Below are positions 16,644 through 26,005 of a stretch of DNA of 64,000 bases, one piece after another. A program made the position numbers and the translations under genes. The stretch spans positions 124,001 to 188,000 of the forward strand of contig NZ_CP049869.1 of assembly GCF_011300455.1 (NCBI RefSeq), in the 5' to 3' direction. The notes under the pieces are model-generated. The model was not told the DNA's origin, did not search any database, and worked only from the letters and a program-made list of their open reading frames with translations. The stretch's first letter is position 1. Each line of letters begins with the position of its first letter. This stretch comes from Sphingomonas piscis. GTDB lineage: Bacteria > Pseudomonadota > Alphaproteobacteria > Sphingomonadales > Sphingomonadaceae.

Positions 16644-16727
16644 GCCCGCCTTGAAGCGCCCTCGCCGCGCAATGCCCCTGATCACCATCAGGAGTTAAAC
16701 AACACGGGTTAAGAAAGCGTGAGGGGC

Positions 16728-17246
16728 CTAGCCGCGGCGGAGGATGATGTAGAGGCTTCCGCCGCCACCATGGCGCGGGTGCGCGTTGCGGACGGCGGCG
16801 ATGCGCGAAGCGTGGCGCGATGCGGCGAGCCAGTCGTGAGCCGCTGCCCTGATCTTCCCACGGGCGACCGGTGGCTCGCCCTTTGGGACATGGCCGGTGA
16901 TCAGGAGCAGGACACGGTCGCCCCGCCCCACCGCATCCTCAAGCAACCCGTCGATTGCAGACCAGGCTTGGTCCAGCGTGAAACCATGAAGGTCTAGCGT
17001 GCGGTCGGGCGTCACCTGACCGGTGCGAAGCTTGCGGTCCCAGGTGCCGTCGAGCGTAGCGCCGATTGAAGGCTTGCGTGGGGCCAGTGAAGGCGTCGGA
17101 GCAGCTGGGCGTACAACTGGCCGAACGGGAGGAATGGAGGGTGCGGGATCGGCCGCTTGCTCTAACCTAGGAAGGCGGGAGAGAGGCCGAATGGTCTCCG
17201 CCACCTTGGCCCAAAGCGCTTGTTCCTCAGGGCTGAGCGAGCGCAC
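16728..17246 (-). CDS. Smr domain protein
   Basis: This 172-residue protein has a C-terminal Smr (MutS2-related) domain with TLDLHGFTLDQAWSAIDGLL and ITGHVPKGEPPVARGKIRAA. The N-terminal half (about 85 residues) is Pro-rich and probably disordered. Smr domains can act as nicking endonucleases or RNases; the LDLHG motif is the conserved core. The GTG at 17246 (VRSLSPEEQALW) was chosen because it lies 20 nt inside the end of mltA, giving a coupled overlap. Tim44-like, mltA and Smr genes form one minus-strand stack. Confidence 0.88.
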   Translation of the reverse strand: MRSLSPEEQALWAKVAETIRPLSRLPRLEQAADPAPSIPPVRPVVRPAAPTPSLAPRKPSIGATLDGTWDRKLRTGQVTPDRTLDLHGFTLDQAWSAIDGLLEDAVGRGDRVLLLITGHVPKGEPPVARGKIRAAAHDWLAASRHASRIAAVRNAHPRHGGGGSLYIILRRG

Positions 17247-18429
17247 GCGCGGCCACGCCCCTGGGGAGAAGCAGAAGAGCCGATCCGGGCGAGGACATGC
17301 CGCCCGCGATCCGGGTTGCCTCTTCCCCGGCGCCCCAGAAGGTGTCGAAGCGGTTCGCGCCCTTGATCGCACCGCCCGTATCCTGCGCGATCCACAAGCC
17401 GCTTGCTTCGGGTCGCTCCATGGACAGGAAAACGGGAGCGCCCAGCGGCACGAAGAGCGGATCTGCGGCAACCGTCGCATGCGGGGTGACCGGAAGGCCC
17501 AGCGCTCCCAGCGGTGCGCCGGTCAGTTCCTTGAAGAAGACATAGGACAGGTTTTCGCGCATCAGCGCCCTGCCCGCATCGGGATTGGCGCGGATCCAGG
17601 CCGCGATCGCCTTCATGTCGGCGCCGCCTAGCGGAAGAATTCCGCGCTCCCGGAGAAGGCGGCCGATGGCGACATATTCGCGGCCGTTCTGGTTGTCGTA
17701 TCCGATGCGAATAATCGAACCGTCCGGCGCGACGAGCTGGCCGGAGCCCTGGATCTGGAGGAAGAACAGGTCGACGGGATCGGCGGCCCAGCCAATCTCC
17801 AGACCGCGGCCCGCAAGAGCGCCGTCCTCGATTTCCGCGCGGGTGAAATAGAGCGTGCAGGTGCCATTAGCGGTAATGCGTCCGCGACCACTGCCGCCGT
17901 CGGGGCGGGTGCAGCGTACGAGATCGGACGGCGTGCGGTACACTGGAACGTCAAAGCCGGGCTGGCGCGTTCGTGAACCGGCAATCTGAGGCTCGTAATA
18001 ACCTGTTGCGAACGCTTTTCCGTCGCCAACGCGCACCCAGTCGAACCGGTGGAAGAAGAAGCCCGGCGCATCGTTCGGGTTGAGCCTCGCGGCTTCGGAA
18101 CACACTGCTTGCCAGTCGGAGGGCCGCGCCAGCCCTGACCGGTCCTGACGCCTAATCAGCGAAGGACAGCTGATGCGAAACGCCTGAAGTGCGCGGATCG
18201 CTTGATCGGAATGAAACGCACGTGGCGACGCCAGGGTCAGTCCGGCAGCTCGCGCATTCGCATATTGCTGGGTGGACTGCGGCGTCGTGACCGGCGGCGG
18301 CGCAACCGGGGACGCTGTCTCACCAGGAACGGGCTGCGGTGCCGGTGTCGGCGCGGGTGCCTGTGGTCCGGCGCAGCCGGCGACGATCAGCGTGGCGGCG
18401 AGGGCAAGCGCCCGAAGCGCGGTTTTCAC
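17227..18429 (-). CDS. mltA: Membrane-bound lytic murein transglycosylase A (MltA)
   Basis: MltA cleaves peptidoglycan glycan strands, leaving 1,6-anhydromuramyl ends. The 400-residue protein has a lipoprotein signal with lipobox VAGC. After a Pro-rich linker comes the MltA domain (FATGYYEPQIAGSRTR, FFLQIQGSGQLVAPDGS) and a 3D double-psi barrel (PLGAPVFLSMERP, IAQDTGGAIKGANRFDTFWG) with the catalytic Asp in the AQDTGGAI motif. The GTG at 18429 overlaps the stop of the Tim44-like gene by 4 nt. It is probably anchored in the outer membrane. Confidence 0.94.
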   Translation of the reverse strand: MKTALRALALAATLIVAGCAGPQAPAPTPAPQPVPGETASPVAPPPVTTPQSTQQYANARAAGLTLASPRAFHSDQAIRALQAFRISCPSLIRRQDRSGLARPSDWQAVCSEAARLNPNDAPGFFFHRFDWVRVGDGKAFATGYYEPQIAGSRTRQPGFDVPVYRTPSDLVRCTRPDGGSGRGRITANGTCTLYFTRAEIEDGALAGRGLEIGWAADPVDLFFLQIQGSGQLVAPDGSIIRIGYDNQNGREYVAIGRLLRERGILPLGGADMKAIAAWIRANPDAGRALMRENLSYVFFKELTGAPLGALGLPVTPHATVAADPLFVPLGAPVFLSMERPEASGLWIAQDTGGAIKGANRFDTFWGAGEEATRIAGGMSSPGSALLLLPRGVAARALAQP

Positions 18430-19079
18430 TCTTCCTCGTCGGTCTCGACCAGGATCCAATTCGGGTCGGTCGAACTGACGTCGCGGCGGAAGGTCCACAC
18501 ATCGCGCGTTTGCACCGCGTCGCTGAGGGAGCCTGCGACCACCTCGCCGTCCGCATTGCGGGTGACGGCAGCGATATCTGCTTCGAAGCGCACGCCTACG
18601 ACCGCGATCTGACGCTCAAGCTGCGCGCTGACGATGGTCGCATGGTCGATCGAGACCAGCCGATTGTCGAGAACCAGGCCCTGAGACTTGCGATCCTCGA
18701 TGGCGGCTTCGAACGTCTCCAAAACGTGCCCGTCGACGAAGCGGCGCAACGTTTCCGTATCGCCTTTCCAGAAGGCTTCAAGGACCATGCCGTATGCAGA
18801 CTTGGCGCCTTCGAGAAAGCGAGCCACATCGAAGGCGGGATCCGCGGCAAGGATCGCGCGAATTGCCGGGCCGGCGGTCGGCACGAAATTCATGCCGGCG
18901 GGATCCGCGTTTGGCGCTGGAGCGAAAGCCGTCGCCGCCTGGCGCGGCTCGATCCGCGCATCGGGCTCGGCAGGTTTCAAGATCGGCTGCTGTTCATGGC
19001 CGGTACGCTCGCCAAGAACGCTGTAGAGCCTCAGGCCGATGAAGACGGCGATCAGGGCAAGGATGATGATGACGGTCAA
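18426..19079 (-). CDS. Tim44/TimA family protein
   Basis: This 217-residue protein starts with one membrane helix (VIIILALIAVFIGLRLYSVL) and a linker. A Tim44-like domain from about residue 85 shows FLEGAKSAYGMVLEAFWKGD and LRRFVDGHVLETFEAAI. The bacterial homologue of mitochondrial Tim44 (TimA in Caulobacter) is an inner-membrane protein of alphaproteobacteria. It is the first gene of the Tim44-mltA-Smr stack and diverges from secB. The same pairing with secB occurs widely in alphaproteobacteria, which suggests a link to export but does not prove it. Confidence 0.88.
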   Translation of the reverse strand: MTVIIILALIAVFIGLRLYSVLGERTGHEQQPILKPAEPDARIEPRQAATAFAPAPNADPAGMNFVPTAGPAIRAILAADPAFDVARFLEGAKSAYGMVLEAFWKGDTETLRRFVDGHVLETFEAAIEDRKSQGLVLDNRLVSIDHATIVSAQLERQIAVVGVRFEADIAAVTRNADGEVVAGSLSDAVQTRDVWTFRRDVSSTDPNWILVETDEEE

Positions 19080-19257
19080 GCTTCGGTCCTAATCCAGATT
19101 TCGCATCAACATAAGGCGGGATCGCCATAGATTCAAAGCGCCGCAACGCACGAGCGCGGCATTGCGCCCCATTTTGCCTGCTGCTAGGCGCTTGCCCTCG
19201 TGCCGGCGCGGCCCTTCTCCCGTGCCATACCAGCGTAATCATTCAAGGAACATGAAC

Positions 19258-19785
19258 ATGGCGGACCAGGATCCCACCTCCAACGGCATTGGCGCGGAGG
19301 GCGCGGGCGACGGCATCCAGGTTGCGACCTTGCATCAGTATATCAAGGACTTGTCGGTCGAAAGCCCGAGCGCGCCGCAGGTTTTCCAGTGGCAGAGCCA
19401 ACCGGCCATCGACGTTCAGTTCCAGATCAACGTGGAAAAGCCGGTCGAGGACGTTCACGAAGTCGCGTTGAAGATCGAGGTCGCCGCGCGCTCCGATCAG
19501 GGAACCCATTTTCTCGTCGACTTGACCTACGCCGGCATCTTCGGCCTTCGCAACGTTCCCGAAGAGGCCGTGTCGGCGTTCGTGCTGGCCGAGGCGCCGC
19601 GCCTGCTTTTCCCCTTCGCTCGCCAGATCATTGCCGAGGCGACGCAGAATGCGGGTTTCCCGCCGCTGCTTCTGGAGCCGATCGATTTCGGGGCCGCCTA
19701 CATGGCGCAGATGCAGGCGCTGCAGGAGCAGGGTCAGGCGGATCCGGCGCTGAGCCAGCAGCCCACCGCCGACAGTAACGTCTGA
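19258..19785 (+). CDS. secB: Protein-export chaperone SecB
   Basis: SecB is a tetrameric chaperone that keeps preproteins unfolded and delivers them to SecA. The 175-residue protein shows the family regions YIKDLSVESPSAPQVF, VDLTYAGIFGLRNVPEE and LFPFARQIIAEATQNAGFPPLLLEPIDF. The ATG at 19258 has AAGGA 8 nt upstream; the ATG at 19252 is too close to that site. The C-terminal tail is Gln/Pro-rich. It is followed 34 nt later by murJ. Confidence 0.96.
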   Translation: MADQDPTSNGIGAEGAGDGIQVATLHQYIKDLSVESPSAPQVFQWQSQPAIDVQFQINVEKPVEDVHEVALKIEVAARSDQGTHFLVDLTYAGIFGLRNVPEEAVSAFVLAEAPRLLFPFARQIIAEATQNAGFPPLLLEPIDFGAAYMAQMQALQEQGQADPALSQQPTADSNV

Positions 19786-19819
19786 CCCGCGGCGCGGCCT
19801 GACGGGACCCTAACGACCG

Positions 19820-21397
19820 ATGGGCCTGGTTCGTTCGCTCGGATCGGTCGGCGGGCTGACGCTTGCCAGCCGTATCCTCGCACTTGTCCGGGACTCCCTC
19901 CAGGCGCGCTATGTCGGCGCGGGGTTCGTATCCGACGCCTTCCTGGTCGCCTTTCGCCTGCCCAACATGTTCCGCGCCTTTTTCGCGGAAGGCGCCTTTT
20001 CCTCAGCCTTCATTCCGATGTTCAACCGGAAGCTTGCCGAGGCGAAAGGCGACCGAACACCCGCCTTTGAGTTCGCCGAGCGGTCGCTCTCCGTCCTTTT
20101 CGCTTTCCTGACGGTGATGACCGCCGTCATGCTGATCGCCGCCTGGCCCGTCACCTATCTGCTGTCGGGCTTCGGCTTCCACGAGCAGAATCCGACCCCT
20201 GAGCAATTCAGCTACGCCGTTACGCTCAGCCGCATCACCATCCCCTACTTGATGTTGATCTGCCTTGCCTCGCTGCTTGGCGGCATTCTCAACTCCCTTG
20301 ATCGCTTCTGGGTGAACGCTGCCGCGCCCATCCTCCTCAACATCGCGATGGTTGCGGCATTGCTCCTGGTCCACGGCACACCGGAGGAGACCGCAAGGGC
20401 ACAGGCCATCGCCATCCCCATCGGCGGCGTGCTTCAGCTCGGATGGCTCTACGCGGCGTGCCGAGCGGCCGGTGTGTCGCTTCGCCCGCGCCTCCCGCGG
20501 ATCGACGCTGACGTGAAGAAGCTTATGGTCCTGCTGCTTCCTGCCGCCCTGGGGGCGGGAGCGGTGCAGCTCAACCTCGTCATCTCCACCTTCATGTCGG
20601 GCTATCTGCTCGGTGAAGGCTCTATTTCCGCCATCTACTATGCCGACCGGGTCAACCAATTGCCGCTCGGCATGATCGGCATCGGGCTCGGCACCATCCT
20701 GCTCCCAACCATCTCGCGCCTGCTGAGCAGCGGTGAGGAGGAGAAAGCGATGGACACGCAGAACCGTGGCATGGAGCTGGCGCTGTTCCTGACCTTGCCG
20801 GCAATGGTTGCGCTGATCGTCGCTGCCGAGCCGATCGTGCGCGGACTGTTCCAATATGGCGAGTTCGACGCCGAAGACGCGGTTCGCTGTTCCTGGGCGT
20901 TGGCAGGCTTCTCGATCGGCCTGCCTTCTTACGTCTTGGTGAAGATCCTGACGCCCGGCTTTTACGCCCGCCACGACACCAGAACTCCGGTCCGCTTCGC
21001 GACTATTTCGGTCGGGGTGAATATCGCCCTCAACCTCGCGCTCATTCCGCTCATCGGCCACGTCGGACCGCCCCTGGCGACTGCTCTATCCTCCACCGTG
21101 AACGTGGCGATGCTCTATTTTACCCTGCGCAAGCGCGGCTTCTTCGTTGCGGACCGCCAGCTCAAGCGCCGCCTTCCGCGCCTCGCGCTCGCGGCATTGC
21201 TCATGGGCGCGACCCTGTTCGCTTTCGACCGGCTGCTGGACCCGTGGCTCAATGCCGGCATGTGGATGCGCTACCTTGCCCTCCTCGTGCTGGTTGGTGC
21301 CGGGGTTACCGTCTACGGCGTCGCTTGCTTCTTGACCCGGGCCTTCATGCTCGCCGATGTGCGGCTACTCTTGAACAGGCGATCACGATCAGCATGA
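19820..21397 (+). CDS. murJ: Lipid II flippase MurJ
   Basis: MurJ is a 14-helix MOP-superfamily transporter that flips lipid II across the inner membrane for peptidoglycan synthesis. The 525-residue protein has the conserved N terminus LTLASRILALVRDSLQARY and FRLPNMFRAFFAEGAFSSAFIPMF. It also has YYADRVNQLPLGMIGIGLGTILLP and KILTPGFYARHDTRTPVRFA, all family signatures with essential Arg and Asp residues. Its TGA overlaps the trpS ATG (ATGA), so the two are co-translated. murJ-trpS adjacency is common in sphingomonads and other alphaproteobacteria. Confidence 0.96.
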   Translation: MGLVRSLGSVGGLTLASRILALVRDSLQARYVGAGFVSDAFLVAFRLPNMFRAFFAEGAFSSAFIPMFNRKLAEAKGDRTPAFEFAERSLSVLFAFLTVMTAVMLIAAWPVTYLLSGFGFHEQNPTPEQFSYAVTLSRITIPYLMLICLASLLGGILNSLDRFWVNAAAPILLNIAMVAALLLVHGTPEETARAQAIAIPIGGVLQLGWLYAACRAAGVSLRPRLPRIDADVKKLMVLLLPAALGAGAVQLNLVISTFMSGYLLGEGSISAIYYADRVNQLPLGMIGIGLGTILLPTISRLLSSGEEEKAMDTQNRGMELALFLTLPAMVALIVAAEPIVRGLFQYGEFDAEDAVRCSWALAGFSIGLPSYVLVKILTPGFYARHDTRTPVRFATISVGVNIALNLALIPLIGHVGPPLATALSSTVNVAMLYFTLRKRGFFVADRQLKRRLPRLALAALLMGATLFAFDRLLDPWLNAGMWMRYLALLVLVGAGVTVYGVACFLTRAFMLADVRLLLNRRSRSA

Positions 21398-22398
21398 CGG
21401 CAAAGCGTGTAATTTCCGGCATTCAGCCGACTGGCGATCTTCATCTCGGTAACCTGCTTGGCGCGATCCTGCGCTGGGTACGGATGCAGGACGAGGCGGA
21501 GTGCCTCTACTTCCTTGCCGATCTCCATTCACTGTCCGAATATATGGACCCGCAGCTTCGCCGCTCGAGCGTCCGGGAAATGGCGGCCGCCCTGATCGCG
21601 AGCGGCATCGATCCCGACCGTTCCATCCTGTTCGCCCAAAGCGCCGTGCCCGCGCATTCGGAGCTGTGTTGGATCCTCAATGGCACGGCGCGCATGGGCT
21701 GGCTCAACCGCATGACCCAGTGGAAGGACAAGGCGGGCAAGAACCGGGAGGGCGCGTCCGTTGCCCTGTTTGACTATCCGGTGCTGCAGGCCGCCGATAT
21801 CCTCCTCTATCAGGCGACGCACGTTCCCGTCGGCGAGGACCAGAAGCAGCATATCGAGCTGACCCGCAACATCGCGCTGAAGTTCAACACCGATTATGAC
21901 ACCGACCTGTTCGTGGTGCCCGAACCGTTCATCGGCGGCGGCACGGCGGCGCGTGTCATGAGCCTTCGGGACGGCACGGCCAAGATGTCCAAGTCCGACC
22001 CGTCCGAGCAGAGCCGGGTCCACCTGACCGACAGCGACGAGACGATCGCTCAGAAGATCCGCAAGGCGAAGACCGATCCCGAGCCGCTGCCCGACGATCC
22101 CGCGCTGCTGGACGGCCGGCCAGAGGCAAAGAACCTTGTCGGGATCCTGGCAGCCCTCAGCGGCGAAAGCGTCGACGCAATCCTTGGGCGTTTCGCCGGC
22201 CAGGGCTTTGGAACGTTCAAGCCAGTGCTTGCCGACGCGCTGATCGGGCTGATTGCGCCCATCCGTGGACGGCTGGATGAGCTTCGGCGCGACCCGGCGG
22301 AGCTGGACAACATCCTTGCCAAGGGTGCCCGCCGCGCAAACGACATTGGTGCACCGGTGCTCGCCAAGGCGAAGACCGCATTGGGACTGACGGCCTGA
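21394..22398 (+). CDS. trpS: Tryptophanyl-tRNA synthetase
   Basis: This class I aminoacyl-tRNA synthetase (334 residues) charges tRNA-Trp. The HIGH-equivalent is PTGDLHLGN near the N terminus and the KMSKS loop is KMSKSDPSE. The residues between carry the tryptophan-binding segment (DYPVLQAADILLY, PVGEDQKQHIEL). The ATG at 21394 overlaps the murJ stop and is the only start that preserves the family N terminus VISGIQPTG. It is followed by the DedA gene after one spacer base. Confidence 0.97.
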   Translation: MTAKRVISGIQPTGDLHLGNLLGAILRWVRMQDEAECLYFLADLHSLSEYMDPQLRRSSVREMAAALIASGIDPDRSILFAQSAVPAHSELCWILNGTARMGWLNRMTQWKDKAGKNREGASVALFDYPVLQAADILLYQATHVPVGEDQKQHIELTRNIALKFNTDYDTDLFVVPEPFIGGGTAARVMSLRDGTAKMSKSDPSEQSRVHLTDSDETIAQKIRKAKTDPEPLPDDPALLDGRPEAKNLVGILAALSGESVDAILGRFAGQGFGTFKPVLADALIGLIAPIRGRLDELRRDPAELDNILAKGARRANDIGAPVLAKAKTALGLTA

Positions 22399-22399
22399 C

Positions 22400-23032
22400 A
22401 TGATCGAGCGCATCATCGGATTTCTTGCGGGATGGAACGTCTACGTCATCTCCGCCGGCGGCTATGTCGGCGTTGCCCTGCTGATGGGAATCGAATCCGC
22501 CTGCATCCCCCTGCCCTCCGAGATCATCATGCCGTTCGCCGGCTATCTCGTGTCGACAGGCGAGTTCACGCTGATCGGTGCGGCCACTGCTGGAGCGATC
22601 GGCTGCAATCTCGGGTCGACCGTTGCCTACTATGTCGCCGTCTACGGCGGACGACCGGCGATTGAGCGGTGGGGACCCTATCTGTTGATCCGCCCGGCGG
22701 ACATGGACAAGGCCGAGCGCCTGTTCGACAAGTACGGTAGCCTGATGGTGTTCGTCGGTCGACTGCTACCAGTCATCCGCACCTTTATCGCTTTCCCAGC
22801 TGGCCTTGCCCGGATGCGGATGCTTCCGTTTCAGGTCTATACCTTCGTCGGTTCATGGATCTGGTGCTACGCGCTTGCTTACGTCGGCTTTGTTCTCGGC
22901 GCAGAGTGGAACAGCAGCCCTACGCTGAAAAGCTGGTTCCATGCGCTGGACGCGCTGATCGTCCTCATCGTGCTCGCCGGCGCCGGATGGTTCCTGTGGT
23001 CGCATTGGCCGAGCCGAAACCGGCGAAAGTAG
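22400..23032 (+). CDS. DedA family (VTT domain) membrane protein
   Basis: This 210-residue membrane protein of the DedA/VTT family has the typical E-x-x-x-P-x-P-x-E pattern (ESACIPLPSEIIMPFAGYL). It also has GCNLGSTVAYYVAVYGGRP and the membrane-embedded GRLLPVIRTFIAFPAGLARM segment with its conserved Arg. DedA proteins are thought to move undecaprenyl phosphate or phospholipids across the membrane, and some need the proton motive force. Position right after murJ-trpS fits a role in the wall lipid carrier cycle, by inference only. Confidence 0.92.
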   Translation: MIERIIGFLAGWNVYVISAGGYVGVALLMGIESACIPLPSEIIMPFAGYLVSTGEFTLIGAATAGAIGCNLGSTVAYYVAVYGGRPAIERWGPYLLIRPADMDKAERLFDKYGSLMVFVGRLLPVIRTFIAFPAGLARMRMLPFQVYTFVGSWIWCYALAYVGFVLGAEWNSSPTLKSWFHALDALIVLIVLAGAGWFLWSHWPSRNRRK

Positions 23033-23155
23033 CCAGCGTAGATTGATCTATGATGCGGCCTAACCCTTTGAAAACACGCTTCATCGACGGTTCAGCCGAC
23101 TAAATGTTATAAGCACTTCAGATAACCGGCATTCTGCCGATTCGAGAGGTTTGTC

Positions 23156-23833
23156 ATGTTCACTCGCAAACTTGCAGCGGCCGCGTTCCTGGGCGTTGCA
23201 GCGCTTGGCCTGTCAGGCTGCGCAATGGGTCTGCCGACCCAGGTCTCCCGTTACCAGGCGATGCCGGCTCCTGCCGGTCAGAGCTTCTTCGTCGTTCCGG
23301 CTGATGGCCGTCCTGCCGGGCTCGAGTTCAGCCGCTACGCCGGCTACGTTTCTCAAGCGATGGCAGCGCAGGGCTATGCGGCTGCTTCGTCTCCGCAGAC
23401 CGCGACGATGCTCGTGCGGGTTGCCTATGGCGTCGATCAGGGGACGACCGAATATCGTGCCGATCCGTTCTATCGCAACCGCGGCTTCTATAGCCCCTAC
23501 TATGGCGGCTTTTACGGTAGCTGGGGGCGTCCGCTGTACCGCTCACGCTATTACGGCGGTTACAGCCCCTTTTATTATGGCTGGGACGATCCCTTCTACT
23601 CGCCGTTCGACAGCGGCATCGACAGCTACACGGTCTACAAGAGCCGTTTGGACGTGAACATCGTTCGCCGTGCGGACAATGCGCCCTTGTTTGAAGGCAA
23701 GGCGCAGGCCCGTTCGTCGAACGACAACCTGCAGACCCTGGTGCCGAACCTGGTGGAGGCCATGTTCACCGGCTTTCCAGGCCGCAACGGAGAGACGGTG
23801 CGGATCACCGTACCGCCAAGGAAGCGCGCCTAA
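23156..23833 (+). CDS. DUF4136 family lipoprotein
   Basis: This 225-residue protein has a lipoprotein signal peptide with lipobox LSGC (Cys22). The DUF4136 domain then shows SFFVVPADGRPAGLEFSRYA, and YTVYKSRLDVNIVRRADNAPLFEGKA near the end. A Tyr/Gly/Phe-rich stretch at about residues 100-150 (FYSPYYGGFYGSWG and similar) interrupts the domain and may be surface-exposed. The family is probably attached to the outer membrane; its function is unknown. AGAGG lies 8 nt before the ATG and an intrinsic terminator follows. Confidence 0.86.
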   Translation: MFTRKLAAAAFLGVAALGLSGCAMGLPTQVSRYQAMPAPAGQSFFVVPADGRPAGLEFSRYAGYVSQAMAAQGYAAASSPQTATMLVRVAYGVDQGTTEYRADPFYRNRGFYSPYYGGFYGSWGRPLYRSRYYGGYSPFYYGWDDPFYSPFDSGIDSYTVYKSRLDVNIVRRADNAPLFEGKAQARSSNDNLQTLVPNLVEAMFTGFPGRNGETVRITVPPRKRA

Positions 23834-23857
23834 CCAGTCCCCAAGAGCGTGGGTAAG

Positions 23858-23890
23858 AGGCCCGTCCGGAGCGATCCGGGCGGGCCTTTG
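23858..23890 (+). terminator. Intrinsic terminator after the DUF4136 gene
   Basis: AGGCCCGTCCGG at 23858-23869 pairs with CCGGGCGGGCCT at 23876-23887 (11 Watson-Crick pairs and one G-U), with a 6-nt loop and TTTG following. It lies between convergent genes. Confidence 0.75.
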
Positions 23891-23903
23891 CTTGGCGGGC
23901 AGC

Positions 23904-24593
23904 TTACCCGCCGCAAGGACGCTTCGCCGCGGCTGCGACCTTGGGGCGAAGTATGCGGGTCCATATCCGGTAGCCCTCTGCCGTCATGTGCAGCTGATCA
24001 TCCTGGAAGATGTCGCGCGGCCGCCCGTCTTTGCCGAGCATCGCTGACGCAACGTCGACGACCTGCAGATCCCGCCGCTGGCCGGCAAGCCGCCTGACTG
24101 CAGCATTGACGCTGGATTGCCGGCTCAGTTGAGCGAAGCGCGCCTTGGACGGCTTCAGCGAGATGAAGATCACCGGGGTTCGCCCTAGCCTCGAGTCCTT
24201 CTTTCGAAGGAAGACCGCAAAGTCGCTTACAACCTGCGCCGGCGATTTGCCGGCGTTGATGTCATTCTCACCGGCGTAGAAGAAGATCGCGCGCGGCCGA
24301 TAAGGCGCCACTACCTGATCGAAGTAGAGGTTCACGTCGGCAATGGTCGATCCACCAAAGCCCCGGTTGACTACCGGGTAGGGCGCCATGTCGAACGCCA
24401 AAGTCTGCCAGAGGCGAATGCTGGAGGAGCCGACGAAGAGGGTGGCACAGCGCGGAGCCGGCGCCGATCGGTCGGCCTTGGTGAAAGCGGCGATCTCCGA
24501 AGCGAACGGCGCGTCAGGCGAAGGAGCCTGAGCAGCAACTCCGGCAGTCGCGGCACCGGCAATCAGCAAGGCTATGACGGACCGCAACATCAT
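23904..24593 (-). CDS. SGNH/GDSL-type hydrolase, secreted
   Basis: This protein of about 229 residues has a signal peptide (IALLIAGAATAGVAAQ). The SGNH blocks are block I FVGSSSIRLW with the nucleophile Ser, block II NRGFGGST, block III GENDIN, and block V DQLHM with the catalytic Asp-His pair. It is likely a periplasmic esterase or lipase; no substrate is evident. The ATG pair at 24593/24590 lies downstream of GAGG. A TTG at 24611 inside the end of dnaA is an alternative. The gene follows dnaA on the same strand. Confidence 0.87.
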   Translation of the reverse strand: MMLRSVIALLIAGAATAGVAAQAPSPDAPFASEIAAFTKADRSAPAPRCATLFVGSSSIRLWQTLAFDMAPYPVVNRGFGGSTIADVNLYFDQVVAPYRPRAIFFYAGENDINAGKSPAQVVSDFAVFLRKKDSRLGRTPVIFISLKPSKARFAQLSRQSSVNAAVRRLAGQRRDLQVVDVASAMLGKDGRPRDIFQDDQLHMTAEGYRIWTRILRPKVAAAAKRPCGG

Positions 24594-24607
24594 GAGCGGC
24601 GTGCGCC

Positions 24608-26005
24608 TCAACCCTCCAGTTGGCGGGTCAACAGGCGGATGTCCGCATCAAGCTCGGCATCCGCCGCACGAAGCTTTTCGATCTGGCGCACCGCGTGGAT
24701 CACCGTGGTGTGATCACGCCCGCCAAAGCGCCGACCGATATCCGGAAGCGACTTGGGCGTCAGCTGCTTGGACAGGTACATCGCCACCTGACGCGGGCGG
24801 GCGACTTCGCGCGCCCGGCGAGCGCTCGTCATCTCCGCCTTGCGAATACGGTAATGCTCGGCAACCTGGGTCTGGATTTCGTCGATGGAAATGCGGCGCT
24901 GGTTGGCGCGCAGCACGTTGGCGAGCACTTCCTCAACGAACGGGACGTCGATCTCGCGGCCGGTCATCACCGCATAAGCGCCAATACGGTTGAGAGCGCC
25001 TTCCAATTCGCGAATACTGGACGTGACACGGCGGGCCAGGAAGTCGACCACCGGTCGGGTCATCTGCACGCCGGGGAGAACCGACAGCTTCGCCTGGATG
25101 ATGTTGAAGCGCAGCTCATAGTCGGCGACGTTGATGTCGGCGACCAAGCCCCACGACAGGCGCGACAATATCCGCGGAGCGATGCCGTCGAGATCATGCG
25201 GCGCACGGTCCGAGGTGATCACCAGGCGGCGGCCCGCATTGATGATCTCATTCATCGTGTGGAAGAATTCTTCCTGCGTGCTGTCCTTGCCGGCAATGAA
25301 CTGCACATCGTCGATCAGAAGCAGGTCGGCGCTCCTGAGCCGGCTCTTGAAGCCGATCGTGTCGTTTTCCTTCAGCGCGCGGATGAATTCGACCATGAAC
25401 TTTTCGGCCGACATGGAGACGACTTTGCTGCCCGGGTTGGCAGCCAGGAATGCGTGGCCGATCGCGTGCAGCAGGTGGGTCTTGCCCCGGCCCGTGCCGC
25501 CATGGATGAAGAGCGGGTTGAAGCTGACGTTGGGCGACGTCGCGAGCGTGCGCGCCGCAGTGGCAGCGACTTCATTCGCCTTGCCGATCACGAACGTCTC
25601 GAACCGATAGCGCGGATCGAACTTGGGTGCGTTCGGGTCCCGGCGCTGCGCTGGCGCCGGCTCTTCCTCGAGGATCAGCAAGGGCGACGGGCGCGGCGCG
25701 TCGGAGGCAGCGATCACGCGAACGTCGCGGACGATCGGCAGCATGGTCTTCCACGCAAGCGTCAGCCGCTCACCGAAGTGTGAGCGGACCCAATCAGCCA
25801 TGAACTGGCTCGGCATTACCATCTCAAGCGTGCCGCTGTCCGGATCAAAGGCCCCAAGCTCCGCCGGCTTCAGCCAGCCGTCGAAGGTGCGTGCGCCAAG
25901 GTCGCGTCTCAAGCCGCTGCGAATGGATTCCCATGCCGCGTCGATCGGCGCTGCCACTGTGGTAGCGCCACCATCGGGAGACAAATCTGACCTTCCGCCC
26001 TGCAC
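24608..26005 (-). CDS. dnaA: Chromosomal replication initiator protein DnaA
   Basis: DnaA binds origin boxes and melts oriC in its ATP form. The 465-residue protein has an N-terminal domain I (AAWESIRSGLRRDLGARTFDGWL), a short linker, and an AAA+ domain III with Walker A GGTGRGKT, Walker B LLIDDVQF and sensor motifs. Domain IV carries the DNA-binding signature RRFGGRDHTTVIHAVRQIE. The GTG at 26005 is used because AGGGAGG lies 9 nt upstream and it gives the family length. The open frame runs to 26176 but adds a basic, unrelated stretch. rpsT is the upstream neighbour. Confidence 0.96.
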   Translation of the reverse strand: MQGGRSDLSPDGGATTVAAPIDAAWESIRSGLRRDLGARTFDGWLKPAELGAFDPDSGTLEMVMPSQFMADWVRSHFGERLTLAWKTMLPIVRDVRVIAASDAPRPSPLLILEEEPAPAQRRDPNAPKFDPRYRFETFVIGKANEVAATAARTLATSPNVSFNPLFIHGGTGRGKTHLLHAIGHAFLAANPGSKVVSMSAEKFMVEFIRALKENDTIGFKSRLRSADLLLIDDVQFIAGKDSTQEEFFHTMNEIINAGRRLVITSDRAPHDLDGIAPRILSRLSWGLVADINVADYELRFNIIQAKLSVLPGVQMTRPVVDFLARRVTSSIRELEGALNRIGAYAVMTGREIDVPFVEEVLANVLRANQRRISIDEIQTQVAEHYRIRKAEMTSARRAREVARPRQVAMYLSKQLTPKSLPDIGRRFGGRDHTTVIHAVRQIEKLRAADAELDADIRLLTRQLEG